Positions 1 to 8,838 are shown, counted from the first letter of the stretch. The stretch: 64,000 nt of DNA from Chitinophaga vietnamensis (GCF_902167635.1 NZ_CABHMS010000006.1:124001-188000); one strand, 5' to 3'. The notes: generated by a model from the letters alone, not told the origin. Translations and numbers: made by a program.

Positions 1-1647
1 GCCAGAGAACAAAATAATGTCAGCAGCCCCAAACAATTCATTGCCGGACGTACCTGCACCGGTTGCAAAATCACCATCAACAACGACACTGTGCATGTTT
101 ATACTACCGGCGCATTTGCTGTGAGGAGAGATTTACAACAGGGCCGCAGCACCTTCAATATCACCGCCACCGATCCTAACGGTGAAACCTACACGAAATC
201 CGTCAGCTTTTATTATAATCCGCCACCAGCGCCCATTGCCACCTCGGCATTCCGTATCGACTATATTGATATCAGCCCAAAAGGCAATGTGGAGCTATCT
301 GAAGGCGATACCCTGCGCATTAAAATGAAAGGTTATCCAGGTGGCAAGGCTAGCTGGTTCGATGATGTTCCCCTGCGGGAGCTGCCGGCCGATCAGGCAG
401 GCGTAGCGGGCATCTATACGGGCATACATGTGATAGGGCCTGAAGATTCGTTGCTCAATGGCAAGCTGTTAGTGCAACTGCGGCTCCCGAACGGCAACGC
501 CGCTTCTCTCTACAGCCCTTACCGCTATACCGTCATGCACCGTGAAACACCACTCACCGGGCGCACCATCGACAACATGACCTATCTTACCTCCAGCCCC
601 GAAGGCGACCGCCTGGGGCCGGAAAAGATCGGATACCTCGATAAAGGCGTATTGATGCACATCATCGGCAAGCAGCACGACTACTACAAAGTGCGCCTGT
701 CGTCCGGACAAACTGCTTTCATTCCCGAACCGCTCGTAGACACCGAAATACCGCAAGAACAGCTGCCCGTCAGCATTGTATCAGATGCGAAAATATGGGG
801 AGACGAGCAATTCGATTATGTGTCAATCGCATTAAGTGACAAGATGCCCTACACATCTACCCAGATCGTATCTCCCGGTAAGATCATTATCGATGTACAC
901 GGCGTATATGCCGAGCAGTCGGTGAGCAATGCCATGCAAAACACCAGGGAAATTACGCAGGTATCCTGGGGCAAACCCGCGCCAGACGTGTTTCGTATGA
1001 TATTGTCACTGAAACACGCTCCCTGGGGATATAAAATTTACTACGAAGGCAACAGGCTAACGGTAAGGGTTAAACGTGTTCCGTCAGATTTGTCTCTGCG
1101 CAACCTCACCATCGGCATCGATCCGGGGCATGGCGGCAGTAATCCCGGCGCCTCCGGCCTCACGGGCTCCTCTGAAAAACAATTAACGCTCGTGCTTTCC
1201 CTGCTGCTGAAATCCGCACTGGAAAAGGAAGGCGCACGTGTGCTCATCACCCGCACCAGCGACCAGTTTGTAGCCAATGAAGACCGTCTCTCCTATTACC
1301 GCAATGCTGATCCCGACCTGCTGCTCAGCATCCACCTCAATTCTTCCGTGAACCCGGTAGATGTAAACGGCACCGCCACTTACTATAAACATCCTTTCTG
1401 CGAACCGCTGTGTGCCGCTATCCACAAGCGTTTGCTGGAAACGGGCCTCAACGATTTTGGCAACAACGACGGCTTCAATTTCATTCTTAATAATCCAACT
1501 GAATTTCCAGATGCGCTGGTAGAAACACTCTTCCTCAGCAATCCTGCCGATGAAGAGAAAGTGCTGGAACCTGCCTTCCGGCAGCTGATGGTGGAGAAGA
1601 TCGTGATGGGCTTGAAAGATTACCTGGCCGGAATACAAAGTCGTTGA
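1..1647 (+). CDS. N-acetylmuramoyl-L-alanine amidase (5' partial)
   Basis: Periplasmic zinc amidase that cleaves the lactyl ether-linked peptide from muramic acid in peptidoglycan. The frame is open to the first base of the window, so the N-terminus is missing; the first in-window start-like codon (GTG at 91) is not taken as the start. In order the visible protein has a beta-rich N-terminal region, an SH3-like segment (about bases 540-740), an AMIN-like beta domain (about 770-1080), and a C-terminal Amidase_3 domain. In the last, zinc ligands and catalytic residues are visible as GHGG, a Glu in SSEKQ, the His of SIHLNS and the Glu of ALVETLFLSN. It ends convergent with the M28 gene. Family call is firm; exact substrate is not. 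Confidence 0.93.
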   Translation, partial: AREQNNVSSPKQFIAGRTCTGCKITINNDTVHVYTTGAFAVRRDLQQGRSTFNITATDPNGETYTKSVSFYYNPPPAPIATSAFRIDYIDISPKGNVELSEGDTLRIKMKGYPGGKASWFDDVPLRELPADQAGVAGIYTGIHVIGPEDSLLNGKLLVQLRLPNGNAASLYSPYRYTVMHRETPLTGRTIDNMTYLTSSPEGDRLGPEKIGYLDKGVLMHIIGKQHDYYKVRLSSGQTAFIPEPLVDTEIPQEQLPVSIVSDAKIWGDEQFDYVSIALSDKMPYTSTQIVSPGKIIIDVHGVYAEQSVSNAMQNTREITQVSWGKPAPDVFRMILSLKHAPWGYKIYYEGNRLTVRVKRVPSDLSLRNLTIGIDPGHGGSNPGASGLTGSSEKQLTLVLSLLLKSALEKEGARVLITRTSDQFVANEDRLSYYRNADPDLLLSIHLNSSVNPVDVNGTATYYKHPFCEPLCAAIHKRLLETGLNDFGNNDGFNFILNNPTEFPDALVETLFLSNPADEEKVLEPAFRQLMVEKIVMGLKDYLAGIQSR

Positions 1648-1651
1648 AACG

Positions 1652-1692
1652 CGTAAGCCCTTGAAGCGCTTTGAGCGCTTCAAGGGCTTACG
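1652..1692. terminator. Hairpin between convergent genes, 19-bp perfect stem
   Basis: Perfect inverted repeat with 19-base arms (1652-1670 and 1674-1692) and a TTG loop, starting 4 bases after the amidase stop codon. There is no T tract on either side, so it may act as a shared gene-end barrier or 3'-end stabiliser rather than a classic Rho-independent terminator. Confidence 0.6.
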
Positions 1693-1729
1693 GAACCGCA
1701 GTTTGCTGCCGCAGTCATTTTAATATCCT

Positions 1730-3952
1730 CTAAATTTTTTCCAGTACTTCTTTTTGCAGATAAGCAGCCAGCCTGTTGATGGCCGCAGCTGCTACGCTGA
1801 TCTGTTCTTTCGCCTCTGTCCATTTGCGTTGCTCAATGGCTTCGCGTACGCCAGGAATAGTTTTCACACCATAGCCTGTGTAAAAGCCAGGAGCATACAG
1901 CGTGTGCTTGTACCATGCGCGTGATGGCAGGCCCTTGTCGGAAAGCAGCTGTTGCTCGGCCTGGAACAAGGCTTTGTTTACCTGTTCGTTTTTTCCATCA
2001 ATCTTTTTAAGGGAGATGGCTTGCGTAACGGTGTCCAGCGCTACCAATGCATTTTGCAATGGCGAGAAATCGATGTAAGGTACAGCTGCTTTGGGAGCCG
2101 GTGGCAGCAGGTGTTTGGCGGTATCTGTCACCAGCTGGTATTTGTTTTCCTGTATCAGCTGGTTGTCGATAGCGGTGGATTCGCGCAGGCTGGCGGCCAT
2201 TTCTGTAAGTTCTGTTACATAGCCGTTCACGGTTTCGTACAGTTTGCGGAAGTCGAAAGGCAGGGTAACGGCATCGGCTATACGCAAAGCAGTATGGCCG
2301 GCAGTTTTAGACAAGGCTACGCCGTAATCGAAAGTAGGATCTTTGAAACGGCGATACAGGTCGTAAGAGTCGTAGATAGAATGATATTCTCCTCCCGGAT
2401 CTTCGCCGCCATAGCCGAAATCCAGCGATGGCACACCGAGGTGTTGCAGGAAAGAAGAGTAATCGGAACCGGAGCCCATGGCGCCGATGGCGATGCCTTG
2501 CTTCGCGAGTTTTTCTTTTTTCTGCTTAGGTGTGGCGGCGCGGAATACGTCGAGGGCCTGTTTGCGGGCCACTACGTTCACTTTAGTTTGCGGATCAATC
2601 ACTTCGCGACCTACTTCATTGACAAGCGTTTCCAGGGCATGGGAGCCGCTGGCACCGAGGAATCCGCGGCCATTGCCATCGGAGTTGATATATACCACTG
2701 CCTTTTGTTGCAATTCGGCAGCATGATCTTCCACCCATTCGGTGGAGCCGAGCAGGCCGGGCTCTTCGCCATCCCAGGCGCAATATACCAAGGTGCGGCG
2801 AGGGCGGTATCCGTCTTTGGCGAGGGCGCCGATGGCTTTGGCCTCTTCAAGGAGTGCCGCAAGACCGCTGATCGGATCGGCTGCGCCATTTACCCAGGCA
2901 TCGTGGTGGTTGCCACGGATCACCCACTGGTCGGGCAGTTCGCTGCCCTTCAGTTTCGCGATCACATCATAGCAGGGGCGTATTTGCCAGTCGAACGCCA
3001 GTTTCAGATGCACTTTGGCTTTTCCCGGCCCGATGTGGTAAGTGATGGGCAGTGCGCCGCGCCAGTCGTCGGGCGCCACGGGGCCTTCAAGCGCCTTGAG
3101 CAGCGGTTCGGCATCGTGATAGCTGATAGGCAGTACGGGGATCTTGAGGAGGTTGGTAGCCGCTTGCCGGTCGAGCCTTTTGGCATCGGCCGTAGCGCCA
3201 ACATCGGGTGTAAGCGGATCGCCGGGATAGATGACCATATCCATGATAGAGCCACGCTGTACGCCATATTCATTTTTATACGGCCCTTTCGGATATACGT
3301 CACCGTTATAGTAGCCGTCGTCTTTGGGATCGGAGTAGATGAGGCAACCGATGGCGCCGTGTTCCTGTGCCACTTTGGGTTTGATGCCTCTCCAGGAATG
3401 GCCGTATTTGGCAATCACGATCTTGCCTTTCACGCTTACGCCTGCACGCTCGAGGTATTCATAATCTTCGGGGAGGCCATAGTTCACGAATACCAGTTCT
3501 GCATTTACATCGCCATCAGCGCTCCAGCAGTTATAGGTGGGCAGTTGTCCATCCTGGCCGGAGGTAGCGTCTTCCTTGAGGGCGGGCTCTTTGAGCACGG
3601 CCTTATAGGTGGTGGGGCTGATGAGTTCGAGCTGCCGCTCTTTCGGGATGGGGAATAGCACCTGGTAGGTGACGATATTCGCATCCCAGCCATAGCTTTT
3701 GAAGCGGCGCAATATCTCTTCTGCTATGGCTTTGCCGCGGGCCGAGCTGATGTGATGTGGCTGCGACGATAGTTCCTTGATGGTTTCACCGATGTTCCGG
3801 GCGCTGAGCTGTTGATCGAAACGGGCTTCCAGCTGGAGTTGGCGGTTGGCAAGGTCGTCGGGGAATCCCAGCATTTTCTTCCCCTGCGCATGTGCTAACC
3901 CGCTGATACCGAGCGATACAGCCAGTATGCGGGCGAAATAATTTTTTGTCAT
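1730..3952 (-). CDS. Secreted M28 metallopeptidase, glutamate carboxypeptidase II-like
   Basis: Predicted exported zinc aminopeptidase/carboxypeptidase of the PSMA/transferrin-receptor type, 740 residues. A signal peptide covers about residues 1-22 (ends AHAQ). A PA-type insert lies at about 130-310 and the M28 core follows. Likely metal and catalytic residues are His349 (GNHHDAW), Asp359 (AADP), Glu396-Glu397 (WDGEE), Asp425 (INSD) and a His in the YHSIYDS segment. The C-terminal 150 residues resemble the helical dimerisation domain. Start is the ATG directly before the signal peptide. It is monocistronic and divergent from the AhpD-like gene. Physiological substrate is not evident; periplasmic peptide scavenging is likely. 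Confidence 0.92.
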   Translation of the reverse strand: MTKNYFARILAVSLGISGLAHAQGKKMLGFPDDLANRQLQLEARFDQQLSARNIGETIKELSSQPHHISSARGKAIAEEILRRFKSYGWDANIVTYQVLFPIPKERQLELISPTTYKAVLKEPALKEDATSGQDGQLPTYNCWSADGDVNAELVFVNYGLPEDYEYLERAGVSVKGKIVIAKYGHSWRGIKPKVAQEHGAIGCLIYSDPKDDGYYNGDVYPKGPYKNEYGVQRGSIMDMVIYPGDPLTPDVGATADAKRLDRQAATNLLKIPVLPISYHDAEPLLKALEGPVAPDDWRGALPITYHIGPGKAKVHLKLAFDWQIRPCYDVIAKLKGSELPDQWVIRGNHHDAWVNGAADPISGLAALLEEAKAIGALAKDGYRPRRTLVYCAWDGEEPGLLGSTEWVEDHAAELQQKAVVYINSDGNGRGFLGASGSHALETLVNEVGREVIDPQTKVNVVARKQALDVFRAATPKQKKEKLAKQGIAIGAMGSGSDYSSFLQHLGVPSLDFGYGGEDPGGEYHSIYDSYDLYRRFKDPTFDYGVALSKTAGHTALRIADAVTLPFDFRKLYETVNGYVTELTEMAASLRESTAIDNQLIQENKYQLVTDTAKHLLPPAPKAAVPYIDFSPLQNALVALDTVTQAISLKKIDGKNEQVNKALFQAEQQLLSDKGLPSRAWYKHTLYAPGFYTGYGVKTIPGVREAIEQRKWTEAKEQISVAAAAINRLAAYLQKEVLEKI

Positions 3953-4097
3953 AAGAAGATCCAGATATGATGGTTGATTCGGGTTTTATCCAAACAAGAT
4001 ACGAATAGTCCATCATAATGATAGACTTTTTTGATGGATGATTATTGACGAATAACTTTTTGTTATGAAGGATAAATACAGGTTATAGGGCAAACAG

Positions 4098-4114
4098 TCT
4101 ACTTAACCAGTAGA
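4098..4114. promoter_or_regulatory. Candidate operator, inverted repeat
   Basis: TCTACT and AGTAGA arms separated by five bases lie just upstream of the -7 element of the AhpD-like gene, where a -33 element would be expected. No recognisable TTTG is present there, which would fit control by an activator or repressor. Suggestive only. Confidence 0.3.
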
Positions 4115-4120
4115 TTACTC

Positions 4121-4128
4121 TATATTTG
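4121..4128 (+). promoter_or_regulatory. Bacteroidota -7 element (TATATTTG)
   Basis: Exact match to TAnnTTTG, about 60 bases before the ATG of the AhpD-like gene. A matching -33 TTTG is not seen at the usual distance. Confidence 0.5.
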
Positions 4129-4188
4129 TAAATCCTTTCATAGCTTTAACCCTGTGAAACATTAATATTAATTGTAAACAGCATAGAT

Positions 4189-4533
4189 ATGTCAAACGCG
4201 ATACAGGAGTTTAACGACTACCGCGCCAAGATGAATGAAGTTATATTGGGCAAGCAGAACAAGGTGATCAACCGTTTGTTCAACCTGGACACGAACACGT
4301 ATGCCGAAGGTGCGTTGAGCACCAGAACGAAGGAAATGCTGGGGCTGGTGGCCTCTATGGTGCTGCGCTGCGACGACTGTATCAAATACCACCTCGGAAA
4401 GTGCCATGAACAGGGCATTTCCACGGAAGAAATGTATGAGATATTTGCCGTGGCCAATATTGTGGGTGGCACGATCGTAATACCGCATACCCGCCGTGCA
4501 GCCGAGTATTGGGAAGAATTGCAGGCACAGTGA
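4189..4533 (+). CDS. Carboxymuconolactone decarboxylase / AhpD-family protein
   Basis: A 114-residue all-helical protein of the CMD/AhpD family. The redox motif is present as Cys61-Asp-Asp-Cys64 followed by His68, with an upstream acidic residue (Glu49), the arrangement of the AhpD thiol proton-relay centre. That suggests thiol peroxidase or disulfide reductase chemistry rather than true lactone decarboxylation. It lies 61 bases before the korB-type gene on the same strand, so the two are probably co-transcribed; a role in protecting the oxygen-sensitive ferredoxin oxidoreductase is an inference. Start ATG at 4189 is the only one that gives a full-length family member. Confidence 0.88.
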   Translation: MSNAIQEFNDYRAKMNEVILGKQNKVINRLFNLDTNTYAEGALSTRTKEMLGLVASMVLRCDDCIKYHLGKCHEQGISTEEMYEIFAVANIVGGTIVIPHTRRAAEYWEELQAQ

Positions 4534-4594
4534 TCATTTATTTACAGGTATCTGTCGTAACTTTACAGACTACATTTTACATTAATTCATACAA

Positions 4595-5629
4595 ATGTCA
4601 ACAGCAACTATAGCTCCGCAGGCCTTAACGGCAAAAGACTTTGCAACGGACCAGGAAGTGCGCTGGTGCCCTGGCTGCGGCGACTACTCTATACTTAAAC
4701 AGGTTCAGACCATTATGCCTTCGCTGGGTATTCCCCGCGAAAATATTGTGATCGTATCAGGGATCGGCTGCTCTTCCCGCTTCCCTTATTACATGAACAC
4801 ATATGGCATGCACTCGATCCACGGCCGCGCTACGGCCATTGCCTCTGGCCTCAAGGCTACCCGCCCGGAATTGAGCGTATGGATCGTGACCGGCGATGGC
4901 GACGGCCTCTCTATCGGTGGTAACCATACCATCCACCTGTTACGCCGCAATTTCGATGTGAACGTGATGCTGTTCAATAACCAGATCTATGGTTTAACGA
5001 AAGGCCAGTATTCGCCTACGTCAGAGGAGAACAAAGTCACTAAATCCACGCCTTTCGGCAGTATCGATCACCCGTTCAACCCGCTGGCACTGGCCCTCGG
5101 CGCCGACGCCACCTTCATTGCGCGCAGCATGGACCGTGATCCCAAACACCTGCAGGAAATGCTGAAACGCAGCCACGCCCACAAAGGCGCGTCATTCCTG
5201 GAGATATACCAGAACTGTAACATCTTCAATGATGGCGCATTTGAGGTATTTACCGAAAAGTCCAGCAAGGCAGATGAAACCATCTTCCTGGAACAAGGAC
5301 AGCCGCTCATCTTTGGTGCACAGAAAAACAAAGGCATCCGCCTCGACGGCCTGAAACCCGTAGTGGTGGAGCTGGGCAGCAAATACAGCGCCGCCGACCT
5401 CTGGGTGCATGATGAAAATGATTTCTATAAAGCGCAGTTGCTCACCCGCATGTTCGACGATGCGCGCATTGAAGGCCATCTTCCGCGGCCTTTCGGTGTG
5501 TTCTATCAGGTAAACCGCGCTACCTACGAAGATATTATGGCTACCCAGTTAAGCGATGCCATCGCTAAAAGAGGCCCTGGCGACCTGGATAAGCTGCTCG
5601 CAGGGAATGAAACCTGGACCATTAAGTAA
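4595..5629 (+). CDS. korB: 2-oxoacid:ferredoxin oxidoreductase, beta subunit
   Basis: Thiamine-diphosphate-binding subunit of a 2-oxoglutarate (or related 2-oxoacid) ferredoxin oxidoreductase, 344 residues, typical family length. The N-terminal CPGC motif (Cys25, Cys28) and Cys59 are present, as expected for cluster ligands. The ThDP motif begins at GDGD (100-103) and ends with FNNQIYG (about 127-133). The partner alpha/gamma subunit is not adjacent: upstream is the AhpD-like gene and downstream is a convergent LysE gene. Substrate choice between 2-oxoglutarate and other 2-oxoacids cannot be settled from the sequence. The stop codon lies inside the arm of the terminator palindrome. Confidence 0.93.
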   Translation: MSTATIAPQALTAKDFATDQEVRWCPGCGDYSILKQVQTIMPSLGIPRENIVIVSGIGCSSRFPYYMNTYGMHSIHGRATAIASGLKATRPELSVWIVTGDGDGLSIGGNHTIHLLRRNFDVNVMLFNNQIYGLTKGQYSPTSEENKVTKSTPFGSIDHPFNPLALALGADATFIARSMDRDPKHLQEMLKRSHAHKGASFLEIYQNCNIFNDGAFEVFTEKSSKADETIFLEQGQPLIFGAQKNKGIRLDGLKPVVVELGSKYSAADLWVHDENDFYKAQLLTRMFDDARIEGHLPRPFGVFYQVNRATYEDIMATQLSDAIAKRGPGDLDKLLAGNETWTIK

Positions 5630-5680
5630 TAAAACAAAAAGCCCCGCCATCTGGCGGGGCTTTTTGTTTTATTACTTAAT
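5621..5680. terminator. Bidirectional terminator, 28-bp perfect palindrome
   Basis: GCCCCGCC/GGCGGGGC core stem with a 4-base loop and T5GT4 tail on plus, mirrored by A4CA5. The pairing continues outward to give perfect 28-base arms (5621-5648 and 5653-5680). The stop codons of both converging genes (5627-5629 and 5676-5678) lie inside the arms. Confidence 0.92.
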
Positions 5681-6314
5681 GGCCTAATGTGCCAACATCA
5701 AATAATACTTTATACAACAGCACGAGGCCGAAGATCACCATGCTGGCGCCGGCAACGCGGTTGAGCCAGATCACATTGGTGAGGGTAAGTTTATGACGGA
5801 TCTTGTCTGATATAAATACTTTGAGAATATCTGCTGATAACACAAGACTGAGGCATACTCCATACATTACCAGGCGATGGCTCACCGGCGTAGCGCTGTA
5901 GGCAATACATACCGGTAACCAGAAGATCACCACACCCGGGTTGAGGGTGTTCATCAGAAAGCCCGCCAGCCATATCTTCAGATAGTCGTGCGTACGGAAC
6001 ATTTCCGGCTTCTCTTCTCCCGTACTGATCTTCACTTTCTTGAAGAACAATCCATAAATCCCCATACAGATCAGCAGGATACCGCCCCCGATACCGATAG
6101 AACGGTTATAACCTTCCAGGCCACTGATGAAAGAGGTAGACAGATTACCGACAGATACAAAGAATATATCGCTCAAAGACACACCCAGCGCGAAACTGAT
6201 GCCTGCCTTGAAACCATTGTTGATGCTGTATTTGATAATGGCAAATATTACCGGTCCTACCGATAACGACAGAAATAATCCCAATCCGAGTCCTGCTACA
6301 ATTGCTGCTATCAT
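5676..6314 (-). CDS. LysE/RhtB-family amino-acid exporter
   Basis: Inner-membrane efflux protein of 212 residues with the six-helix LysE pattern: N-terminal helix with GLFLSLSVGPV, a GISFALGVSLSD segment, and a paired helix with NTLNPGVVIFW. The start ATG overlaps the stop of the upstream GH3-type gene in a 4-base ATGA (6311-6314), so translation is probably coupled. The family exports amino acids or small related molecules. The coupling to an acyl/amino-acid adenylase hints that it exports that enzyme's product or substrate, which is inference. Confidence 0.9.
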   Translation of the reverse strand: MIAAIVAGLGLGLFLSLSVGPVIFAIIKYSINNGFKAGISFALGVSLSDIFFVSVGNLSTSFISGLEGYNRSIGIGGGILLICMGIYGLFFKKVKISTGEEKPEMFRTHDYLKIWLAGFLMNTLNPGVVIFWLPVCIAYSATPVSHRLVMYGVCLSLVLSADILKVFISDKIRHKLTLTNVIWLNRVAGASMVIFGLVLLYKVLFDVGTLGH

Positions 6315-7855
6315 GCTTGCTGCTTCACTGTTTTTCCTGCGAGGAATTTTTCCCAGTCTTTCAGCTTGTCGCCTTTCATTACCCTGGGGAACTTGTTCAT
6401 GGCGCCTTCCTTGCCTTTGTAGCGGAGGTAGTCGATGAACACATCGTTAGGCAATATCTCTACAAACACATCTTTGAGGGCAGATGTTCGTTCTACGGCG
6501 TAATCGTCGTTTACCTCTGCGAGGGTTTGATCGATGATCTCGCGCACTTTGGCAGCATCCACATTCACATTATCGGTACCGATATACCAGCGGTGTGCAA
6601 AGAGGTTCTGGTACGGGAAACCCGCTACCGTGAACTCTTTCACGGTGATACCTAGTTTTTTCTGCACAGTATCGATGGCTTTGTTCATGTTATCGATGCT
6701 CATGTGCTCTCCGCAGAGGCTGAGGAACTGTTTGGTGCGGCCAACGATCGTGATTTCATGTTCTTTTACAGAAGTGAATTTCACAACGTCGCCGATGAGG
6801 TAACGCCAGGCGCCGGCGCAGGTGGAGAGCATCACCGCATATTCCACATCTTCCACCACTTCGTTGATCATGTAAGATTTAGGGTTGGGTTTCACTTCGC
6901 CATCGGCATCGAAGTTCTCTTCGTTGAAGGGAATAAATTCGAAGAAGATGCCGGCGTTGAGTACCAGTTTAATACCTTTTGTGCCGGGGCGGGCCTGGAA
7001 TCCGAAGGAGCCTTCGGAAGCCATATACGTTTCGATGAAGGTGATCGGCTTGCCGAGCAGCTTCTGGAAGCTTTCGCGATAAGGCTCGAACGATACGCCG
7101 CCATGGATATAAATGGCCAGGTTAGGCCATATCTCGTGAATATTTTTTACGCCGTGGTATTTGATGATCTCTTCCAGCACGATCTGCACCCAGGCAGGTA
7201 CGCCGCATACGGTGCCCACGTCCCATTGCCGGGCCTTACGTACAATCAGCTTGATACGCTGTTCCCAATTGGGTTTGCGGGATATCTTGCCACCAGGCTT
7301 GTAGAAACGGCGGAACCATTTCGGGATATTCTTCGCCTGGATACCGCTCATATCGCCTTCGTAGTAGTCGCCTTTCTCGAAAAGCGAAGTGGTACCGCCC
7401 AGCATGAGGATACCTTTTTCAAAAGAGCGGGGCGGCACGTTGAAGTTAGCCATGGAATAGAGCTGCTTCACGCCCACTTTCTTCACTGTTTTGAGCATAT
7501 CGCGGGTAACAGGGATATGCTTGCTCGCCGACTCCGAGGTACCGGAGCTCAAGGCAAAATATTTGATCTTCTCCGGCCAACTCACGTTAGCTTCCCCTTC
7601 CAGGCAGCGGTACCACCACTCTTTGTGCATCTTGGTATAATTATGCACCGGTACTTTCTCACGATACTGACTGATAAAGTTGGCGCTATCCAACATCTCC
7701 TGGAACTGGTAATGGCGCCCGAATTCAGTGTTCTTGGCTTTCTCCAGCAAACGGTGTAACACCTGAAGCTGGTACTGGCGCGGTGTTCCTAACTTAAATG
7801 TGAACTTTTTCCTGATCCGTAACGACCGGGAAATAAGATTACCTATTATGGCCAT
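6311..7855 (-). CDS. GH3-family acyl-adenylating enzyme
   Basis: Member of the GH3 auxin-responsive promoter family (ANL superfamily-related), 514 residues from the ATG at 7855. An upstream TTG in frame at 7876 is possible but less likely. Visible family features are the serine/threonine-rich nucleotide motif (ALSSGTSES), the YMASEGSFGFQ segment and the RYLIGDVVKF segment that binds the adenylate. Plant homologues link amino acids to carboxylic acids such as jasmonate or indole-acetate; substrates of bacterial members are mostly unknown. It has no N-terminal transmembrane helix. It is followed with a 4-base overlap by the LysE exporter gene. Confidence 0.88.
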   Translation of the reverse strand: MAIIGNLISRSLRIRKKFTFKLGTPRQYQLQVLHRLLEKAKNTEFGRHYQFQEMLDSANFISQYREKVPVHNYTKMHKEWWYRCLEGEANVSWPEKIKYFALSSGTSESASKHIPVTRDMLKTVKKVGVKQLYSMANFNVPPRSFEKGILMLGGTTSLFEKGDYYEGDMSGIQAKNIPKWFRRFYKPGGKISRKPNWEQRIKLIVRKARQWDVGTVCGVPAWVQIVLEEIIKYHGVKNIHEIWPNLAIYIHGGVSFEPYRESFQKLLGKPITFIETYMASEGSFGFQARPGTKGIKLVLNAGIFFEFIPFNEENFDADGEVKPNPKSYMINEVVEDVEYAVMLSTCAGAWRYLIGDVVKFTSVKEHEITIVGRTKQFLSLCGEHMSIDNMNKAIDTVQKKLGITVKEFTVAGFPYQNLFAHRWYIGTDNVNVDAAKVREIIDQTLAEVNDDYAVERTSALKDVFVEILPNDVFIDYLRYKGKEGAMNKFPRVMKGDKLKDWEKFLAGKTVKQQA

Positions 7856-7981
7856 TAATTTTCTATTAAACTGCAAAAATATCGAATAATATTGTCGGTT
7901 TCACGGATTTGTGAATTTAGAGCTGTTCTTTTCACAAACAAATTCAAAAATTCTCACATCCATAAATTCCACAATAAAATA

Positions 7982-8013
7982 CCAAAATATCTAAATACCT
8001 AAATACCCAAATC
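7982..8013. repeat. Degenerate octamer tandem repeat (4 units)
   Basis: Four 8-base units in register (CCAAAATA, TCTAAATA, CCTAAATA, CCCAAATC), directly upstream of the -7 element of the next gene. Related period-8 repeats occur near 9879, 49551 and 59533. Confidence 0.5.
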
Positions 8014-8017
8014 ATGC

Positions 8018-8025
8018 TACCTTTG
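8018..8025 (+). promoter_or_regulatory. Bacteroidota -7 element (TACCTTTG)
   Basis: Exact TAnnTTTG match 37 bases before the start of the inositol-phosphatase-type gene. The region where a -33 would sit is occupied by octamer repeats. Confidence 0.55.
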
Positions 8026-8062
8026 CGGCATACTTCAAGTACGGATAAAAACTACTAGTCCA

Positions 8063-8833
8063 ATGTTAAAAGCAACTTTACTCAAAGCTACAGAAGCCGG
8101 CGGAAAAATACTGCAACAATATTTTAATGGCCCTTTTGAAGTGAGCAGCAAAAGCACCCTGAACGATCTCGTAACAGAGGTAGATAAAAAATCGGAAGCA
8201 GCCATCATCAGCACCATCCATGAGGCATTTCCAGACCACTTTATCCTCAGCGAGGAAGTGGGCGAGATCAGGAAGAACTCCGAGGTGAAATGGATCATTG
8301 ACCCGATAGATGGTACTGTGAATTTTGCCAATGGCATCCCCCTGTGCTGTGTGTCCATCGGTGTGGAGAAAGACGGAGAAATGGTGCTGGGCGCAGTTTA
8401 CAATCCCTTCATGAACGAATTGTTCATCGCGGAAAAAGGTAAAGGTGCTACCCTCAACGACAAACCTATCAAGGTATCTTCCAATACAAATATCGCCAGA
8501 TCATGCCTGGTAACAGGCTTCGCATACAAATGGGAAGATTCTGTGAACAGCCCCCTCGCCGTATTTGAACGTGTTATCAAACAGGGCCTGCCTATACGCC
8601 GCCTCGGCTCTGCCGCCATAGACCTCTGCTGGGTGGCCTGCGGCCGCTTCGATGGCTTCTATGAACATGCCCTCCACGCCTGGGACGCCGCAGCAGGATA
8701 TCTCATCGTGGAAGAAGCCGGCGGAAAAGTAACCGACTTTAACGGCGGAAAATATTCTCCTTATCAACAAACAATCCTGGCTACCAATGGTCATATCCAT
8801 GAACCACTGGCCAACCTGGTAAATGGTAAATAA
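8063..8833 (+). CDS. Inositol monophosphatase family protein
   Basis: Magnesium-dependent, lithium-sensitive-type sugar/inositol phosphatase of 256 residues. Metal-binding residues are seen as Glu64-Glu65 (SEEVGE), the DPIDGT motif at 80-85 (Asp80, Asp83), and Asp208 in the WDAAAG motif. Length and motif spacing are typical of SuhB/CysQ-like enzymes. The stop is 5 bases before the GTG start of thiL, so the two are co-transcribed. The exact substrate (inositol phosphate, fructose bisphosphate, NADP or PAP) cannot be read from the sequence. Confidence 0.92.
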   Translation: MLKATLLKATEAGGKILQQYFNGPFEVSSKSTLNDLVTEVDKKSEAAIISTIHEAFPDHFILSEEVGEIRKNSEVKWIIDPIDGTVNFANGIPLCCVSIGVEKDGEMVLGAVYNPFMNELFIAEKGKGATLNDKPIKVSSNTNIARSCLVTGFAYKWEDSVNSPLAVFERVIKQGLPIRRLGSAAIDLCWVACGRFDGFYEHALHAWDAAAGYLIVEEAGGKVTDFNGGKYSPYQQTILATNGHIHEPLANLVNGK

Positions 8834-8838
8834 TTATT

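Noticed and set aside
1952-3658. 568-codon ORF opposite the first M28 peptidase
   Set aside because: Antisense shadow of a well-supported gene; no domain, Phe/Gln/Gly-biased composition typical of reverse-frame reading of high-GC3 genes.
6704-7759. 351-codon ORF opposite the GH3 gene
   Set aside because: Antisense shadow; the GH3 frame has clear family motifs.
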